Shown here piece by piece: positions 32,658 through 41,121 of a DNA stretch of 45,142 bases (position 1 is the stretch's first letter; each line of letters opens with the position of its first letter). The position numbers and the translations under genes were made by a program. This DNA is from Nostoc sp. LEGE 06077. GTDB lineage: Bacteria; Cyanobacteriota; Cyanobacteriia; Cyanobacteriales; Nostocaceae. Location of the stretch: positions 1-45,142 of the forward strand of contig NZ_JADEWI010000052.1 in NCBI RefSeq assembly GCF_015207705.1, written 5' to 3'. Under the pieces are notes generated by a model. It was not told the origin of the DNA. It did no database searches and saw only the letters and a program-made list of their open reading frames with translations.

Positions 32658-32984
32658 TTTCACCCAGACAGCCATCAGAAAATCTACCAATTCGCTTTTA
32701 TCAATCTCTACACCACGTCTTTTGAGTTTGAGTAATTCTTCCTCTACATCTAAATCTGTTGAGCGTTTCACATAGTAAGTGCGCCCAATCCAAGCATCAT
32801 CAGACCGCTTTCCAGTTGCAGGTCTGCCACGTTTGCGTGGTTCATTTTGAGTTGGTGCTGGTGGTGGTAAGGTTGGAGTCGGTGTCACGTTACTTTCTGT
32901 GGTTGCTTGTGTTGGTTGTTCTGGCTCAATTTGTGCTTCTTCTTTGGTTTCAAATAACTTTTTAAAGGGGCTAGGCTTGCTCAT
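32586..32984 (-). CDS. ParB-like partition partner
   Basis: 132 residues. A Pro/Thr/Glu-rich disordered N-terminus (about 1-45) is followed by a basic AT-hook-like RKRGRPATGKRSD (about 50-62), then a possible ribbon-helix-helix domain (about 65-115; YYVKRSTDLDVEEELLKLKR then ELVDFLMAVWVKWQ). It overlaps the ParA gene by 4 bp (ATGA). Cyanobacterial plasmids often pair ParA with such a small basic protein in place of true ParB. It probably binds a centromere and stimulates the ATPase. The binding site is not proven; AATTTCGCC-containing sequences nearby are candidates. No ParB HTH is present. Confidence 0.65.
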   Translation of the reverse strand: MSKPSPFKKLFETKEEAQIEPEQPTQATTESNVTPTPTLPPPAPTQNEPRKRGRPATGKRSDDAWIGRTYYVKRSTDLDVEEELLKLKRRGVEIDKSELVDFLMAVWVKWQQGENIDLLIDEFTPRRNSELD

Positions 32985-33574
32985 GACAGTATCTCCTTAC
33001 CCACCTCTTGATATTCGCGCCATGCTATTTTGCTGCTACGGTCTTTTACTTGATAAACTGGCAACCCTTCCAGTGCTGCTTTTTCATAAACAGCAAATCG
33101 TCTAATCCCATATTGAAACAGTGGTATTCCCTCTGCCTCTAATGCTTCCCGTGCTTGCTGTCCTGTTAAGCGAGGGGCTGGGGGAATGATTGTGAGCAAC
33201 ACACGATAGCGATCGCTGCCCAATGATTTGAGAGTGCTTACAGTTTGCAACAGTGCATCCATCGCTAAAGCATCAGGGGTAGTAGGCAAGATTAATAAAT
33301 TACACCCATCGGCAAGAGCTTCTAAATCTTCAAAGCTTGGTCGGGCTGCTGTGTCAATGACCACATGATCATAATTACGGCTGTGCATAGGGGCCTGCAA
33401 TAAATCCACAACTTTAAAAGGTAATGCCCCTCGCTTTGCCCATCCTGTAGCACTGTGGTTTGGGTCGCCATCGACCAGCAATGTGCTGCCATGCTGAGAT
33501 AAAAAGCAAGCAATATGGATGGCGCTTGTCGTTTTTGCTACGCCTCCCTTGAAACTAGCTAGGGTGATAATCAC
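32981..33574 (-). CDS. parA: ParA-type partition ATPase
   Basis: 197 residues from GTG 33574, chosen over ATG 33637 because the usual ParA N-terminus is MIITLASFKGGVAKTT and GGAG lies 8 bp upstream. It has the deviant Walker A KGGVAKTT (about 9-16), Walker A' LLVDGDPNHSATGWA (about 33-47) and Walker B HVVIDTAARP (about 71-80). The length fits the short (type Ib-like) ParA class without an N-terminal HTH. It forms ATP-dependent gradients on the nucleoid that segregate plasmid copies. It overlaps the parB-like gene by 4 bp. The upstream region has an AAATTTCGCCAATT motif (about 33669-33682), a candidate operator. Confidence 0.9.
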   Translation of the reverse strand: MIITLASFKGGVAKTTSAIHIACFLSQHGSTLLVDGDPNHSATGWAKRGALPFKVVDLLQAPMHSRNYDHVVIDTAARPSFEDLEALADGCNLLILPTTPDALAMDALLQTVSTLKSLGSDRYRVLLTIIPPAPRLTGQQAREALEAEGIPLFQYGIRRFAVYEKAALEGLPVYQVKDRSSKIAWREYQEVGKEILS

Positions 33575-34240
33575 TCCATATACTCCAATAAATGCTGCTA
33601 GTTTACCCTCAAAATAACGAAAATTTGTATTTCTCAATTTATAAAATGGTAACTGGGCGACAATTCAAAATTTCGCCAATTCAAAAATACAATAGTCTAT
33701 AAGGGGATTGAGCCGAGATATGTGTAATTTTGAGCAAGATGGTCTGTAAACTCCTACTATATATAGGTTTCAGCAATTTTCAAGTAAAATTGACGCAAGG
33801 GTACAAATCTTGGGTATCTATCGCTACAAAAACCAGAGTATCTATTAACTTTATTTACAGGTTTTACAACTTAGACAATAAACATCTTTTACCGGGAATT
33901 GTCTGAAACTCTTACAGGAGAAAATTTGTATTCATTTCAACCACACAGTATTTATTATTCTCTTTGGTAGGCGAAAAGCAATTATTGACCCTCACACTGC
34001 AAGTATGCGCGGCTGAAATCAAGCAGAACTATTAAAAACGCTAAAACCTATATGCAGCAAGCTTTTCCAGACCATCTTGCATCTTTTTACACATATCTCG
34101 GCTCAATACCAATCTAGTACTTCAAACGATGTTGCCTCTGGTTTTAAACTTTTTCTTACCAAGTTTTTGCACCATTATTTCGCTACAAGCTCAAGATTAC
34201 AGGATTTCCGCTCTTCTCTAGTAAGTTTTGCCACGCTAGA
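33575..34240. other. Noncoding region with long imperfect inverted repeat
   Basis: No gene found. ATTGAGCCGAGATATGTGTA followed by AAGATGGTCTG (33708-33746) recurs inverted at about 34068-34107; weaker similarity extends inward through TATATAGGTTT (arms about 33704-33774 and 34037-34110). It could be a MITE-like element of about 410 bp or two opposed copies of one regulatory region. Confidence 0.5.
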
Positions 34241-34741
34241 TTATTTCTCAGTACGCATAAAAAGAGACACAGTTATTCCCAACCCGATCACTCCCCAAGC
34301 TAAAAAATTAGTCATATTAGAGGAATAATCTAATTGAATTGGTGAAGCATTTGGATTCTGGATTAAAAAATTAATCTTTCCTGCGACAGCTTTGGCTTGT
34401 GTCGAGTCTTTTCCATCTTGACCAATTTGGTAACTAATACCTTTTCCTGTTACCCCTAACACCCGAAAAAACTGTATATCCTCACTAGCTCCATCTACAT
34501 CAGATCGGATAGCATTAATTATGGCGACTTTTGCCTGTGTAATATTATCAATAGTTTTCTCATCAATTATCTGTTGACTAAATGCTAAACGTTCAGTTAT
34601 TGTGCAAGATGCAGTTTTCGACTTAGTAGCTTTGCAGATAACAAGTGAACCCCCAGACCCATACCGTAGAATAGTTATACCAATTAAAACCAAAGCAGCA
34701 CCAAAAAATAAGCGCAACAGTATATCAGGTAAATTTTTCAT
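34241..34741 (-). CDS. Two-pass membrane protein, unknown function
   Basis: 167 residues from ATG 34741 (MKNLPDILLRLFFG); an upstream in-frame ATG at 34801 would add 20 residues without hydrophobic character, and AGGTG lies before 34741. Helices at about 9-27 (LRLFFGAALVLIGITILRY) and 143-161 (NFLAWGVIGLGITVSLFM) frame a soluble domain of about 115 residues with two Cys (VICKATKSKTASCT). The domain probably faces the periplasm. No family is recognised. It stands alone between the partition genes and the LysR gene. Confidence 0.6.
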   Translation of the reverse strand: MKNLPDILLRLFFGAALVLIGITILRYGSGGSLVICKATKSKTASCTITERLAFSQQIIDEKTIDNITQAKVAIINAIRSDVDGASEDIQFFRVLGVTGKGISYQIGQDGKDSTQAKAVAGKINFLIQNPNASPIQLDYSSNMTNFLAWGVIGLGITVSLFMRTEK

Positions 34742-35072
34742 ATTTATGCACCTATCTTGGATGGGACATGACGCTGACAATCCCTTTGTTATAATTCCCA
34801 AATATTTTCCGTAATAAAAGATAAAATTAGCTTTTTGGGGCAGATATAGCCATTCGTCACATCAATATATATCTAGTCGCGCTACACGTTGTTAGAAAAA
34901 AGTGGAATCGGCAATATTGGTGAGTGTGAATGCAAAACTGCGCTCATTGAAAAGAAGGTTAAGTTTATTCAATGGCAATGAGAAAGGCGGTCACAAAGGG
35001 GTAGTTATAGAAAAGTCTCCAAACAGCTTAAAGCAGAAGAGAATTATTTCTCAATCTGCTCCCATTAATCAC
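34742..35072. other. 331-bp region without a gene
   Basis: A 63-codon plus-strand frame (34902-35093) runs into the LysR 3' end and has no support. I see no repeat, hairpin or RNA signature worth naming. Confidence 0.4.
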
Positions 35073-35996
35073 TTAAGATTGCCCATAATCTGACACCCAG
35101 GGATCTAGCTTAAACTCATTAGACAGGAAATCAATCAAACAAAGCACTTTAGCTGGCACAAATCGACCTCGACGATAGACAGCGTAAATTGGTAGTGGGA
35201 CAGGTTGATAGTCTTTGAGAATCACTTTTAGATTGCCATCACCCAGGGCATCACCAAATAACCAGACCGGAGAAACCGCAATCCCTAACCCGGCACACAC
35301 GGCGGCTCGAATGGCAGTAGAGTTATTCGCCTGAAAATTGCCACTCACCACAACTTGGATGACTCCTGAAGTTCCTTGAAAATGCCATTCATTACCTGTA
35401 GCAAGGCGGGTATAAACAATACAGTTATGCTTGACCAAATCTTCTGGTGTTTGCGGTTCACCTGCTCGCTCAAAGTAAGATTGATGTCCAATTGTGATTC
35501 GCCGTGTAGTCCCAATGCGTTGTGTAATCAGTGAAGTATCCTGCACCTTGCCAATCCGAATTGCCAAATCCACTCCTTCTTCTATCAAGTCTACAAAGTG
35601 ATCTGCCATCATCAAATCAATTTTGATATCTGGGTAGCGTTCCAGAAAAGCTTTTAGTCTTGGTACTACTTGCAGTTGACCAAAAGCTACAGGGCAACTC
35701 ACTCGCAATACCCCCGCCAGCTTTTGTCGTTGTCCCACACTCGATTCTGCCTCTGCAACTGCCTCCAACACCCGTTGACATTGCTCGTAGAAACGGATAC
35801 CTTCATCGGTCAAACTCAAGGTGCGCGTAGAGCGAACGAGTAACTGAACCTCCAAATATTCCTCTAGTGCCGCAATCTGCTTACTAATAGTGGGTTGAGT
35901 TGTGTCTAGTTCGCGGGCGACAGCAGAAAAACTGCCAGTCTCTACCGTCCTGACAAAGCTTTTCATGCAAGCAATACGATCCATAGCTAAATTCAT
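35073..35996 (-). CDS. LysR-family transcriptional regulator
   Basis: 307 residues. The N-terminal winged HTH reads FVRTVETGSFSAVARELDTT, then QPTISKQIAALEEYLEVQLL (about 14-52). The C-terminal periplasmic-binding-like effector domain (about 95-295) follows, with GVLRVSCPVAFGQLQVVPRL and GLGIAVSPVWLFGDAL. It groups by style with the LysR regulators that control a divergent oxidoreductase. An ATG at 35984 (MDRIACMKSFV) is an alternative start and is the commoner N-terminus. The divergent short-chain dehydrogenase gene at 36107 is the probable target, and the inducer is likely a small quinone or aldehyde-type compound (inference). Confidence 0.9.
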   Translation of the reverse strand: MNLAMDRIACMKSFVRTVETGSFSAVARELDTTQPTISKQIAALEEYLEVQLLVRSTRTLSLTDEGIRFYEQCQRVLEAVAEAESSVGQRQKLAGVLRVSCPVAFGQLQVVPRLKAFLERYPDIKIDLMMADHFVDLIEEGVDLAIRIGKVQDTSLITQRIGTTRRITIGHQSYFERAGEPQTPEDLVKHNCIVYTRLATGNEWHFQGTSGVIQVVVSGNFQANNSTAIRAAVCAGLGIAVSPVWLFGDALGDGNLKVILKDYQPVPLPIYAVYRRGRFVPAKVLCLIDFLSNEFKLDPWVSDYGQS

Positions 35997-36034
35997 TCTT
36001 ATTTGGAATAAATCATATTCTTTTTCGCTATCTT

Positions 36035-36048
36035 CTCAAATATTTGAG
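36035..36048. promoter_or_regulatory. Palindromic candidate LysR operator
   Basis: CTCAAATATTTGAG is a perfect 14-bp palindrome in the 110-bp divergent promoter region between the LysR and dehydrogenase genes. Dyads with an AT-rich centre in this position are usual LysR binding sites. Confidence 0.5.
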
Positions 36049-36106
36049 CATCAATCATGATGAAGATGTCAGCAATAAATGGCATATCAAACGCTAGGAG
36101 GTTTTT

Positions 36107-36844
36107 ATGAATACCAATGGTTCTGTTGCTCTGGTTACAGGTGCAAATCGAGGAATTGGTCAGGCTTTTGTCGAGGCACTGGTTCAAGCAGGCGCAACCC
36201 GGATCTACGCCACTGCGCGTAACGTGGATTCTTTGAAAGATGTCATGGCGATCGCTCCTGACCGGATCGTACCTCTGGCACTGGATGTGACAAATCCTGA
36301 ACAAGTTGCTGTCATCGCCCAAACTGCTCCTGATGTAAATCTGCTGATTAATAACGCTGGAGTGTCAGGTACAGGTGGCTTCTTTGCTACTGCCAGCTTG
36401 GAAACGGCACGTTGGGAAATGGAAACTAACTACTTTGGTTCACTGAATATAATTCGTGCCTTTGCTCCTATCCTCAAACAAAATGGCGGTGGGACGATTG
36501 TCAATTTGCTCTCAATTGCATCGATGGTCAATGTTCCAGTTTTCGCCTCCTACAGTGCATCTAAAGCAGCGTTGTATTCGTTGACACAGGGAGTACGAGC
36601 AGAATTAGCTCAACAAGGAACGCTAGTTGTAGGTGTCTTTCCCGGCCCTGTCGATACAGCAATGGCTGAAAATGTCCCCCTTGATAAAGTACCTCCCATT
36701 CAGATTGCTCACGCCACATTGCAAGCAGTAGAGCAGGGAATTGAAGATGTACAGCCTGACCCCGTTTCTGAACAAGTATTTGCAGGCATTCGACAAGACC
36801 CCAAAGCAGTTGAAAAACAATTTGCGAGTATGTTACCTCAATAG
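36107..36844 (+). CDS. Short-chain dehydrogenase/reductase (SDR)
   Basis: 245 residues, classical SDR length. The NAD(P)-binding motif TGANRGIG (about 12-19), NNAG (about 83-86) and the active site Ser (LLSIASM, about 135) with YSASK (Tyr about 148, Lys about 152) are all present. The PGPVDTAM segment follows. Arg near residue 19 and TARN after the second strand favour NADP(H). ATG 36107 has a perfect AGGAGG at 36096-36101. The substrate cannot be read from sequence. It is regulated by the divergent LysR gene on context. It is an accessory metabolic gene on the plasmid, possibly for detoxification of carbonyl compounds. Confidence 0.92.
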   Translation: MNTNGSVALVTGANRGIGQAFVEALVQAGATRIYATARNVDSLKDVMAIAPDRIVPLALDVTNPEQVAVIAQTAPDVNLLINNAGVSGTGGFFATASLETARWEMETNYFGSLNIIRAFAPILKQNGGGTIVNLLSIASMVNVPVFASYSASKAALYSLTQGVRAELAQQGTLVVGVFPGPVDTAMAENVPLDKVPPIQIAHATLQAVEQGIEDVQPDPVSEQVFAGIRQDPKAVEKQFASMLPQ

Positions 36845-36860
36845 CATTTCTTTATAGTTG

Positions 36861-36890
36861 GTGTAAATAAAAGGTTCGTGCAATCAAGGG
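36861..36890. repeat. 30-bp repeat, left copy
   Basis: GTGTAAATAAAAGGTTCGTG then CAATCAAGGG. It matches 45017-45046 at 26 of 30 positions, same orientation, 8.16 kb apart. It lies 17 bp after the SDR stop. The copies enclose the mobilisation region and the kinase gene. Confidence 0.5.
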
Positions 36891-37042
36891 CTGTTTCTTC
36901 ACTCCCTATTCCCTAGTTTCTTCATCTGTACTACTGTCTTTACTTCAACGTTTAAAAACGCGCTTTGTCAATTCCTTTTTATCAATAGACATCTTGAACA
37001 GTTTCCTAAACAATTTTGGATGTATTTATGGCGAAATCATAC

Positions 37043-37990
37043 TTCAAAAAACTGATTTCAATATAGAACTGCTTGAACAAAAGAAATCTGTTATCTCAAC
37101 TTTAAATCCATATCAGAACAAGTCCACTAATCCTATAGAATTAATGGTGTTTTAAGTGTGAATTTAGTATCTTTTCCCACAATGCCCAAGAGGTAGCTGT
37201 AGGGGTAGCTCTAGTGGTGATACTGAGCTACCAGTAGAGACATCAAAAAATCAATTGTTACCGTTTCTTGACTTCCCCTACTGGTAGCTGTCGGGTAGCT
37301 CTAGTGGTAGCAGTAGAGACAGAAAATTTTGGCGACAAAATGCACTCGAATCTTTATCTAGTCCCAGTATCAGCTATTTTTTCTGCCTGTTTACATTCTC
37401 AATAAACCCCTAGCTTATTGAGAATACACAATACTGCAATGTTACGAACGTAATTCAAAAAATCTGCTCTTGATTAACTGCTCAACGTTGTCAATCTGTA
37501 ATTTCAATTTTGAGTTCAGCAGTCATTTCATATATTTAGCGTTAACTGAAATCGAAACTCATCATACACAAAAACTCAAATTAAATCCTGTAACTCTATA
37601 GATTTAGTGTTGTTATCAGTAGTATTTTAGTCTAATCCGATACTTGAATTTTTGGCCGTCCAAAACATCAAAAAACAGTGATTTGTTGCCTTGTGGGACA
37701 ACTAAAAACGCCTTTGTTAATGAAACTTTATGCTCTGTGGAAAAATCTCGGCCGTCCAAAAGGCGCAAAATGACCCAAATTGTGTCCCAAGGGACACCCA
37801 TTATTTTTGAAAAAATCTGCGTGTAAGCCTTATCCCGTCTCAATTACAGCCACTTTTTTGAGGCGGTTTTATTGTCAATAAGCCGAGGTCTTATTGACAA
37901 TGCGTAATCTGGCGATGTTGCAAACGTACTTCAAAAAATCGGTTTCAATTGAGTTACTAATTGGGCAAGAAAATCTGTAATTCCAAATCT
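37043..37990. repeat. Repeat and hairpin region upstream of mobV (candidate oriT)
   Basis: Two paralogous blocks each have an 11-bp stem, 9-nt loop hairpin (37395-37425: ATTCTCAATAA/TTATTGAGAAT; 37871-37901: ATTGTCAATAA/TTATTGACAAT), then, 59 bp after the hairpin start, TTCAAAAAATC (37454 and 37930) and then AATCTGTAATT. A third partial block without hairpin is at 37043-37090. 36891-38287 contains no supported gene. Inverted repeats just upstream of a relaxase gene are where MobV oriT sites usually lie; the nick site is not identified. Confidence 0.5.
37192..37321. repeat. GGTAGCT repeat pair
   Basis: GGTAGCTGTAGGGGTAGCTC, then TAGTGGT and later AGTAGAGACA, occurs at 37192-37240 and again at 37282-37321, about 90 bp apart, with an inverted GAGCTACC between (37225). 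The direct and inverted GTAGCT words suggest a protein-binding array within the mobilisation region. Confidence 0.45.
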
Positions 37991-38287
37991 TGTTTAGTTC
38001 AATGAGAGCCACTAAGAACAGCCAGCACTTTCTATATTTGAGTTCCTTCTAGCTTTCACTTTTACCAAAACCAGCAGATCCCATCACCCAAGTCAACCAC
38101 TGTTTTAGTTCGCTCGACCAGAATTTTACTCAGGTTTTGGGCTGAAAATCCAGCCTCAGTATTCCATATAAGACTTGAGTTGAGCTTTAATAATCAAGGT
38201 TTTTGAGCCACCATGACCCGCGCAATCGGTAAATATCAGTCATCCAAAAAGCTGGTTAGTTGCTGGTTTTAGAGCAGCACAGGTAGG

Positions 38288-38450
38288 GTGCAAATCAGCA
38301 CTGAAACGGTGCAGATTTTGCACAGGTTTTGCACAGTTTTAGACCAAAAGCTGTGCATACTCATGACTAAAAGTGCCAAATTAGCCGTACCGAATTGTGC
38401 AGAGTCTGTGCAGAACTGTGCGATTTTTGCACTCGGATTGTGCCAAGTGC
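38288..38450. repeat. Cluster of GTGCA/TGCAC words before the relaxase gene
   Basis: At least a dozen GTGC or GCAC words occur in about 160 bp, many as TTTTGCACAG or TGTGCAGA. A further pair is near 38606. The cluster ends 200 bp before the relaxase start. It may be a regulator-binding array or part of oriT. Confidence 0.45.
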
Positions 38451-38649
38451 TTTCAATTGGTGGCGGTGGATGGGCGGTAGCAGAGAACTTTGGGATGAGG
38501 GTACTAATATGGAGGTGTACTCACTACACTTCCGCGCCCTGCGGGTGGGCTGCGCCCATCTTTCGCTACGCTCAAGACGCAGAAGTTTCGTTCGCCCCTA
38601 CGGGGTTTTGCACAGCTTTGGCACACTTGAAAAATTCGAGAGAAAATCA

Positions 38650-40443
38650 ATGGCGGCTTTAGCGATTCTGCGCGTTGAAAAACTCAAATCTTTCGGCAAT
38701 GTTGGGGGTAGCGAAAAGCATACCGCCCGTTTACAAGATACCCCAAACGCTGACAGCACTAAAAAAAATATCCGCTTGATTGGTCAGGAGGACGGTACAG
38801 CATTGGAAGATTTGGTCAAAACCAAGATAGCCAGCACCACTAAGCACAAACCCCGCAAGGATGCCGTGCTGTGTAGCGACATATTTTTATCGGCATCGCC
38901 CGAATATTTCCGCCCTCATGACCCATCTAAGGCTGGTGAGTGGAATCATGAGCGCATGGTACAGTTCGCCAGGGCTTCCACTTTTTGGTTAAAAGAAAAC
39001 TATGGTGATAAGTGCGTCCGGGCAGAATTGCACTTGGACGAAGCTACTCCCCACATTCATGCTTACGTTGTACCCATCAACGATAAGACCAAGCAACTAA
39101 GTCACAAGGAAATGTTTGGCGGTGATGGTCGGGCTGCCAGCATCAAGTTGTCTAAACTCCAAGACAGTTATGCAGAAGCACTCGCTCCTTTGGGCATTGA
39201 GCGGGGAGTGAAGGGCAGTAAGGCAACCCACACGAAAGTAAAAGAATATTACCAAGCTGTTAACAGTGAACCACTAAGCAACGTTTGGTCAAATCAACAA
39301 TTAGCACCCTTACCTTTGGAACCAGCTAGGGCTTACGTTGCCCGGATTCAGCAGCATGACGATTTTCAAGCCATTAACCATCAACTGGCTGACCGCGCTT
39401 TCATGCAAGAGCGATTATCCCGTGCCGAGCAACGGGCCTTAGATAGCGAGAAGGAACGGCAGCGACTTGAAAAACGAGTGCAACTTTTGGAATCAACCAG
39501 TCAACTGCGTGATTTACCGCTTGCTGATGTCGCTTGGGAGTTGGGGCTAAATTACGATCATGAAAGGTGGAAAGGTCACGGTCACATCATTAATATAGAT
39601 GGGCCAAAGTTCTACGACTTTTCACCCGAACAACAGAAGGGCGGCGGCGGTGCGATTGATTTGGTGATGCACGTTAATGAGTGCAGTTTCCGGCAGGCGA
39701 TCGCTTGGCTGCATGACCGATTTGGGGAAGCAGGAGCAGAAAGAGCAGCGATCGCCCATGCCAGGAAGATGACTAGTGAGATTATCCAGTCCCAAGCGCG
39801 TCCCCAATTTCAGCTACCAGTTGAGGATAATGCCAAATGGCAGTTAGTCTCTGACTACCTCACCCAAAACCGGGGCATACCCCAAAATTTTGTGCAACTT
39901 CTACACAGCAAAGGTCTGGTTTACGCTGATGACCAACAAAATGCTGTGTTCATGATGCGGAATCTTGACAACCAACCTAACGGTGCATTCCTACGCGGAA
40001 CACGAGGTGAGAACAACACTTTCAAAGGCTACCAAAAAGGAACCCAACGGCGTAATAGCTGGTTTCACTTCCAATTTGGTGGTCAGAAGAATGCGGCTGT
40101 AGAAAAAGTTGTCCTGTGTAAGTCGCCCATCGATGCTATTTCCTTCGCCATGCTGGAACATCAGCTTAGAGGAGATGTGCCACCGATTAGAACAATGTAC
40201 ATGGCTGTTGATGATCTTAAAAGTTTGCCCATAGAAGAATTACGACTCCTTCCTCATGTACAAGTGGCGTTTGGTAATGATTTGGCGGGACAAGCGGCAG
40301 CAGGGCGTGTTTTAGAACTACTGCCACAATCCAAACCTCTCAATTGCACGGCTAGTGATTGGAATCAGCAGCTTCTCGATTATTGGCAGCAGTTACGGCA
40401 ACAGCAAAGGCAACAGCACGAAGAAGATGATTTAAGTCTTTAA
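38650..40443 (+). CDS. MobV-family relaxase with C-terminal DUF3991/TOPRIM-like domain
   Basis: 597 residues from ATG 38650. The frame is open upstream, but MAALAILRVEKLKSFGNVGG, then SEKHTARLQDTPNAD, is the canonical MobV motif I. The metal-binding motif III is HLDEATPHIHAYVVP (about 128-142). After a coiled coil (about 235-275) come a region with DLPLADVAWELGLNYDHERW and GGGGAIDLVMHV (primase-like), then DUF3991 (NRGIPQNFVQLLHSKGLVYA, about 410-430) and a TOPRIM-like end (KVVLCKSPIDAISFAML, about 485-502). It nicks oriT and pilots the strand during conjugal mobilisation; the C-terminal part may prime replacement synthesis. MobV proteins from Gram-positive plasmids lack this half. Confidence 0.87.
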   Translation: MAALAILRVEKLKSFGNVGGSEKHTARLQDTPNADSTKKNIRLIGQEDGTALEDLVKTKIASTTKHKPRKDAVLCSDIFLSASPEYFRPHDPSKAGEWNHERMVQFARASTFWLKENYGDKCVRAELHLDEATPHIHAYVVPINDKTKQLSHKEMFGGDGRAASIKLSKLQDSYAEALAPLGIERGVKGSKATHTKVKEYYQAVNSEPLSNVWSNQQLAPLPLEPARAYVARIQQHDDFQAINHQLADRAFMQERLSRAEQRALDSEKERQRLEKRVQLLESTSQLRDLPLADVAWELGLNYDHERWKGHGHIINIDGPKFYDFSPEQQKGGGGAIDLVMHVNECSFRQAIAWLHDRFGEAGAERAAIAHARKMTSEIIQSQARPQFQLPVEDNAKWQLVSDYLTQNRGIPQNFVQLLHSKGLVYADDQQNAVFMMRNLDNQPNGAFLRGTRGENNTFKGYQKGTQRRNSWFHFQFGGQKNAAVEKVVLCKSPIDAISFAMLEHQLRGDVPPIRTMYMAVDDLKSLPIEELRLLPHVQVAFGNDLAGQAAAGRVLELLPQSKPLNCTASDWNQQLLDYWQQLRQQQRQQHEEDDLSL

Positions 40444-41121
40444 AAGCTATTTTGTAGTTTCAATGTAGTTTTTAGTAGTTCTTTTTTCCAATTACTCTGC
40501 TTTCACTCGTGACTTTTCGCTCAAAAACTTTCCGCCAATTATGGCGTACTGTGCGTCAAAAAGCAAAATCAGGATAACATATAATTGCCAGGAAAGTGAC
40601 TGGGATAAGCCGCGTAGGCATCTGATGTTCATCACAGAATTAGCATAAAAGCCATTTTTAAGAAGTTACAAGAAGTACTGAGAATTGACCGAATAATTAC
40701 ATAAATAAATCAGATACTTCCCTAGTTTTTATCTGATTTTGACTGACAATTAACACAGAAGTAACGCATCAGCAAAACCGCTATACTGATGTGTTTTGTT
40801 ACTAAAAAAAAGTTATTTGTCAAATTAAAAGTGAAGTGGTTTGGATGAGTTTGCTGAGGTTAGTTGTAGATCCAGATACTTCACCTGTGATGATTACCAA
40901 AAGCATTGCTGTATTGAAGCGTCTTATTCAGCTAAAGCGCGGAATGGGAGTTGTCCGGCAACTGAGTCTGCATTCCACGAAATAGCCCAATCGTGTAATT
41001 CTGCATTGCTTGTAAGTCGTAACATCAAATCTGAAATATTGGTATAATTTTTTACATTTACATAGAGAATTCAGTTAATACTTTGGGAATACTAAATCCA
41101 AACATTTTAAAGATTTAGGGT
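40444..41121. other. 678-bp noncoding region between relaxase and kinase genes
   Basis: An inverted repeat AAATCAGATA/TATCTGATTT (40707-40716, 40730-40739) could terminate or regulate. CATCAG/CTGATG pairs near 40768-40795. Two short overlapping plus-strand frames (40841-41047; 40845-40982, reading MSLLRLVVDPDTSPVMITKS) lack clear support. The kinase promoter must lie within the last 100 bp. Confidence 0.4.

Noticed and set aside
37616-37843. 75-codon minus and 60-codon plus frames in the mobilisation region
   Set aside because: Mutually overlapping with no recognisable family; the region is repeat-rich and looks noncoding.
38288-38662. 124-codon frame and an 85-codon upstream extension of the relaxase
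   Set aside because: Cover the GTGCA array; the relaxase has its canonical N-terminus at 38650.
40841-41047. 68-codon plus-strand frame and overlapping 45-codon frame
   Set aside because: Two competing frames without a recognisable product; no decision possible.
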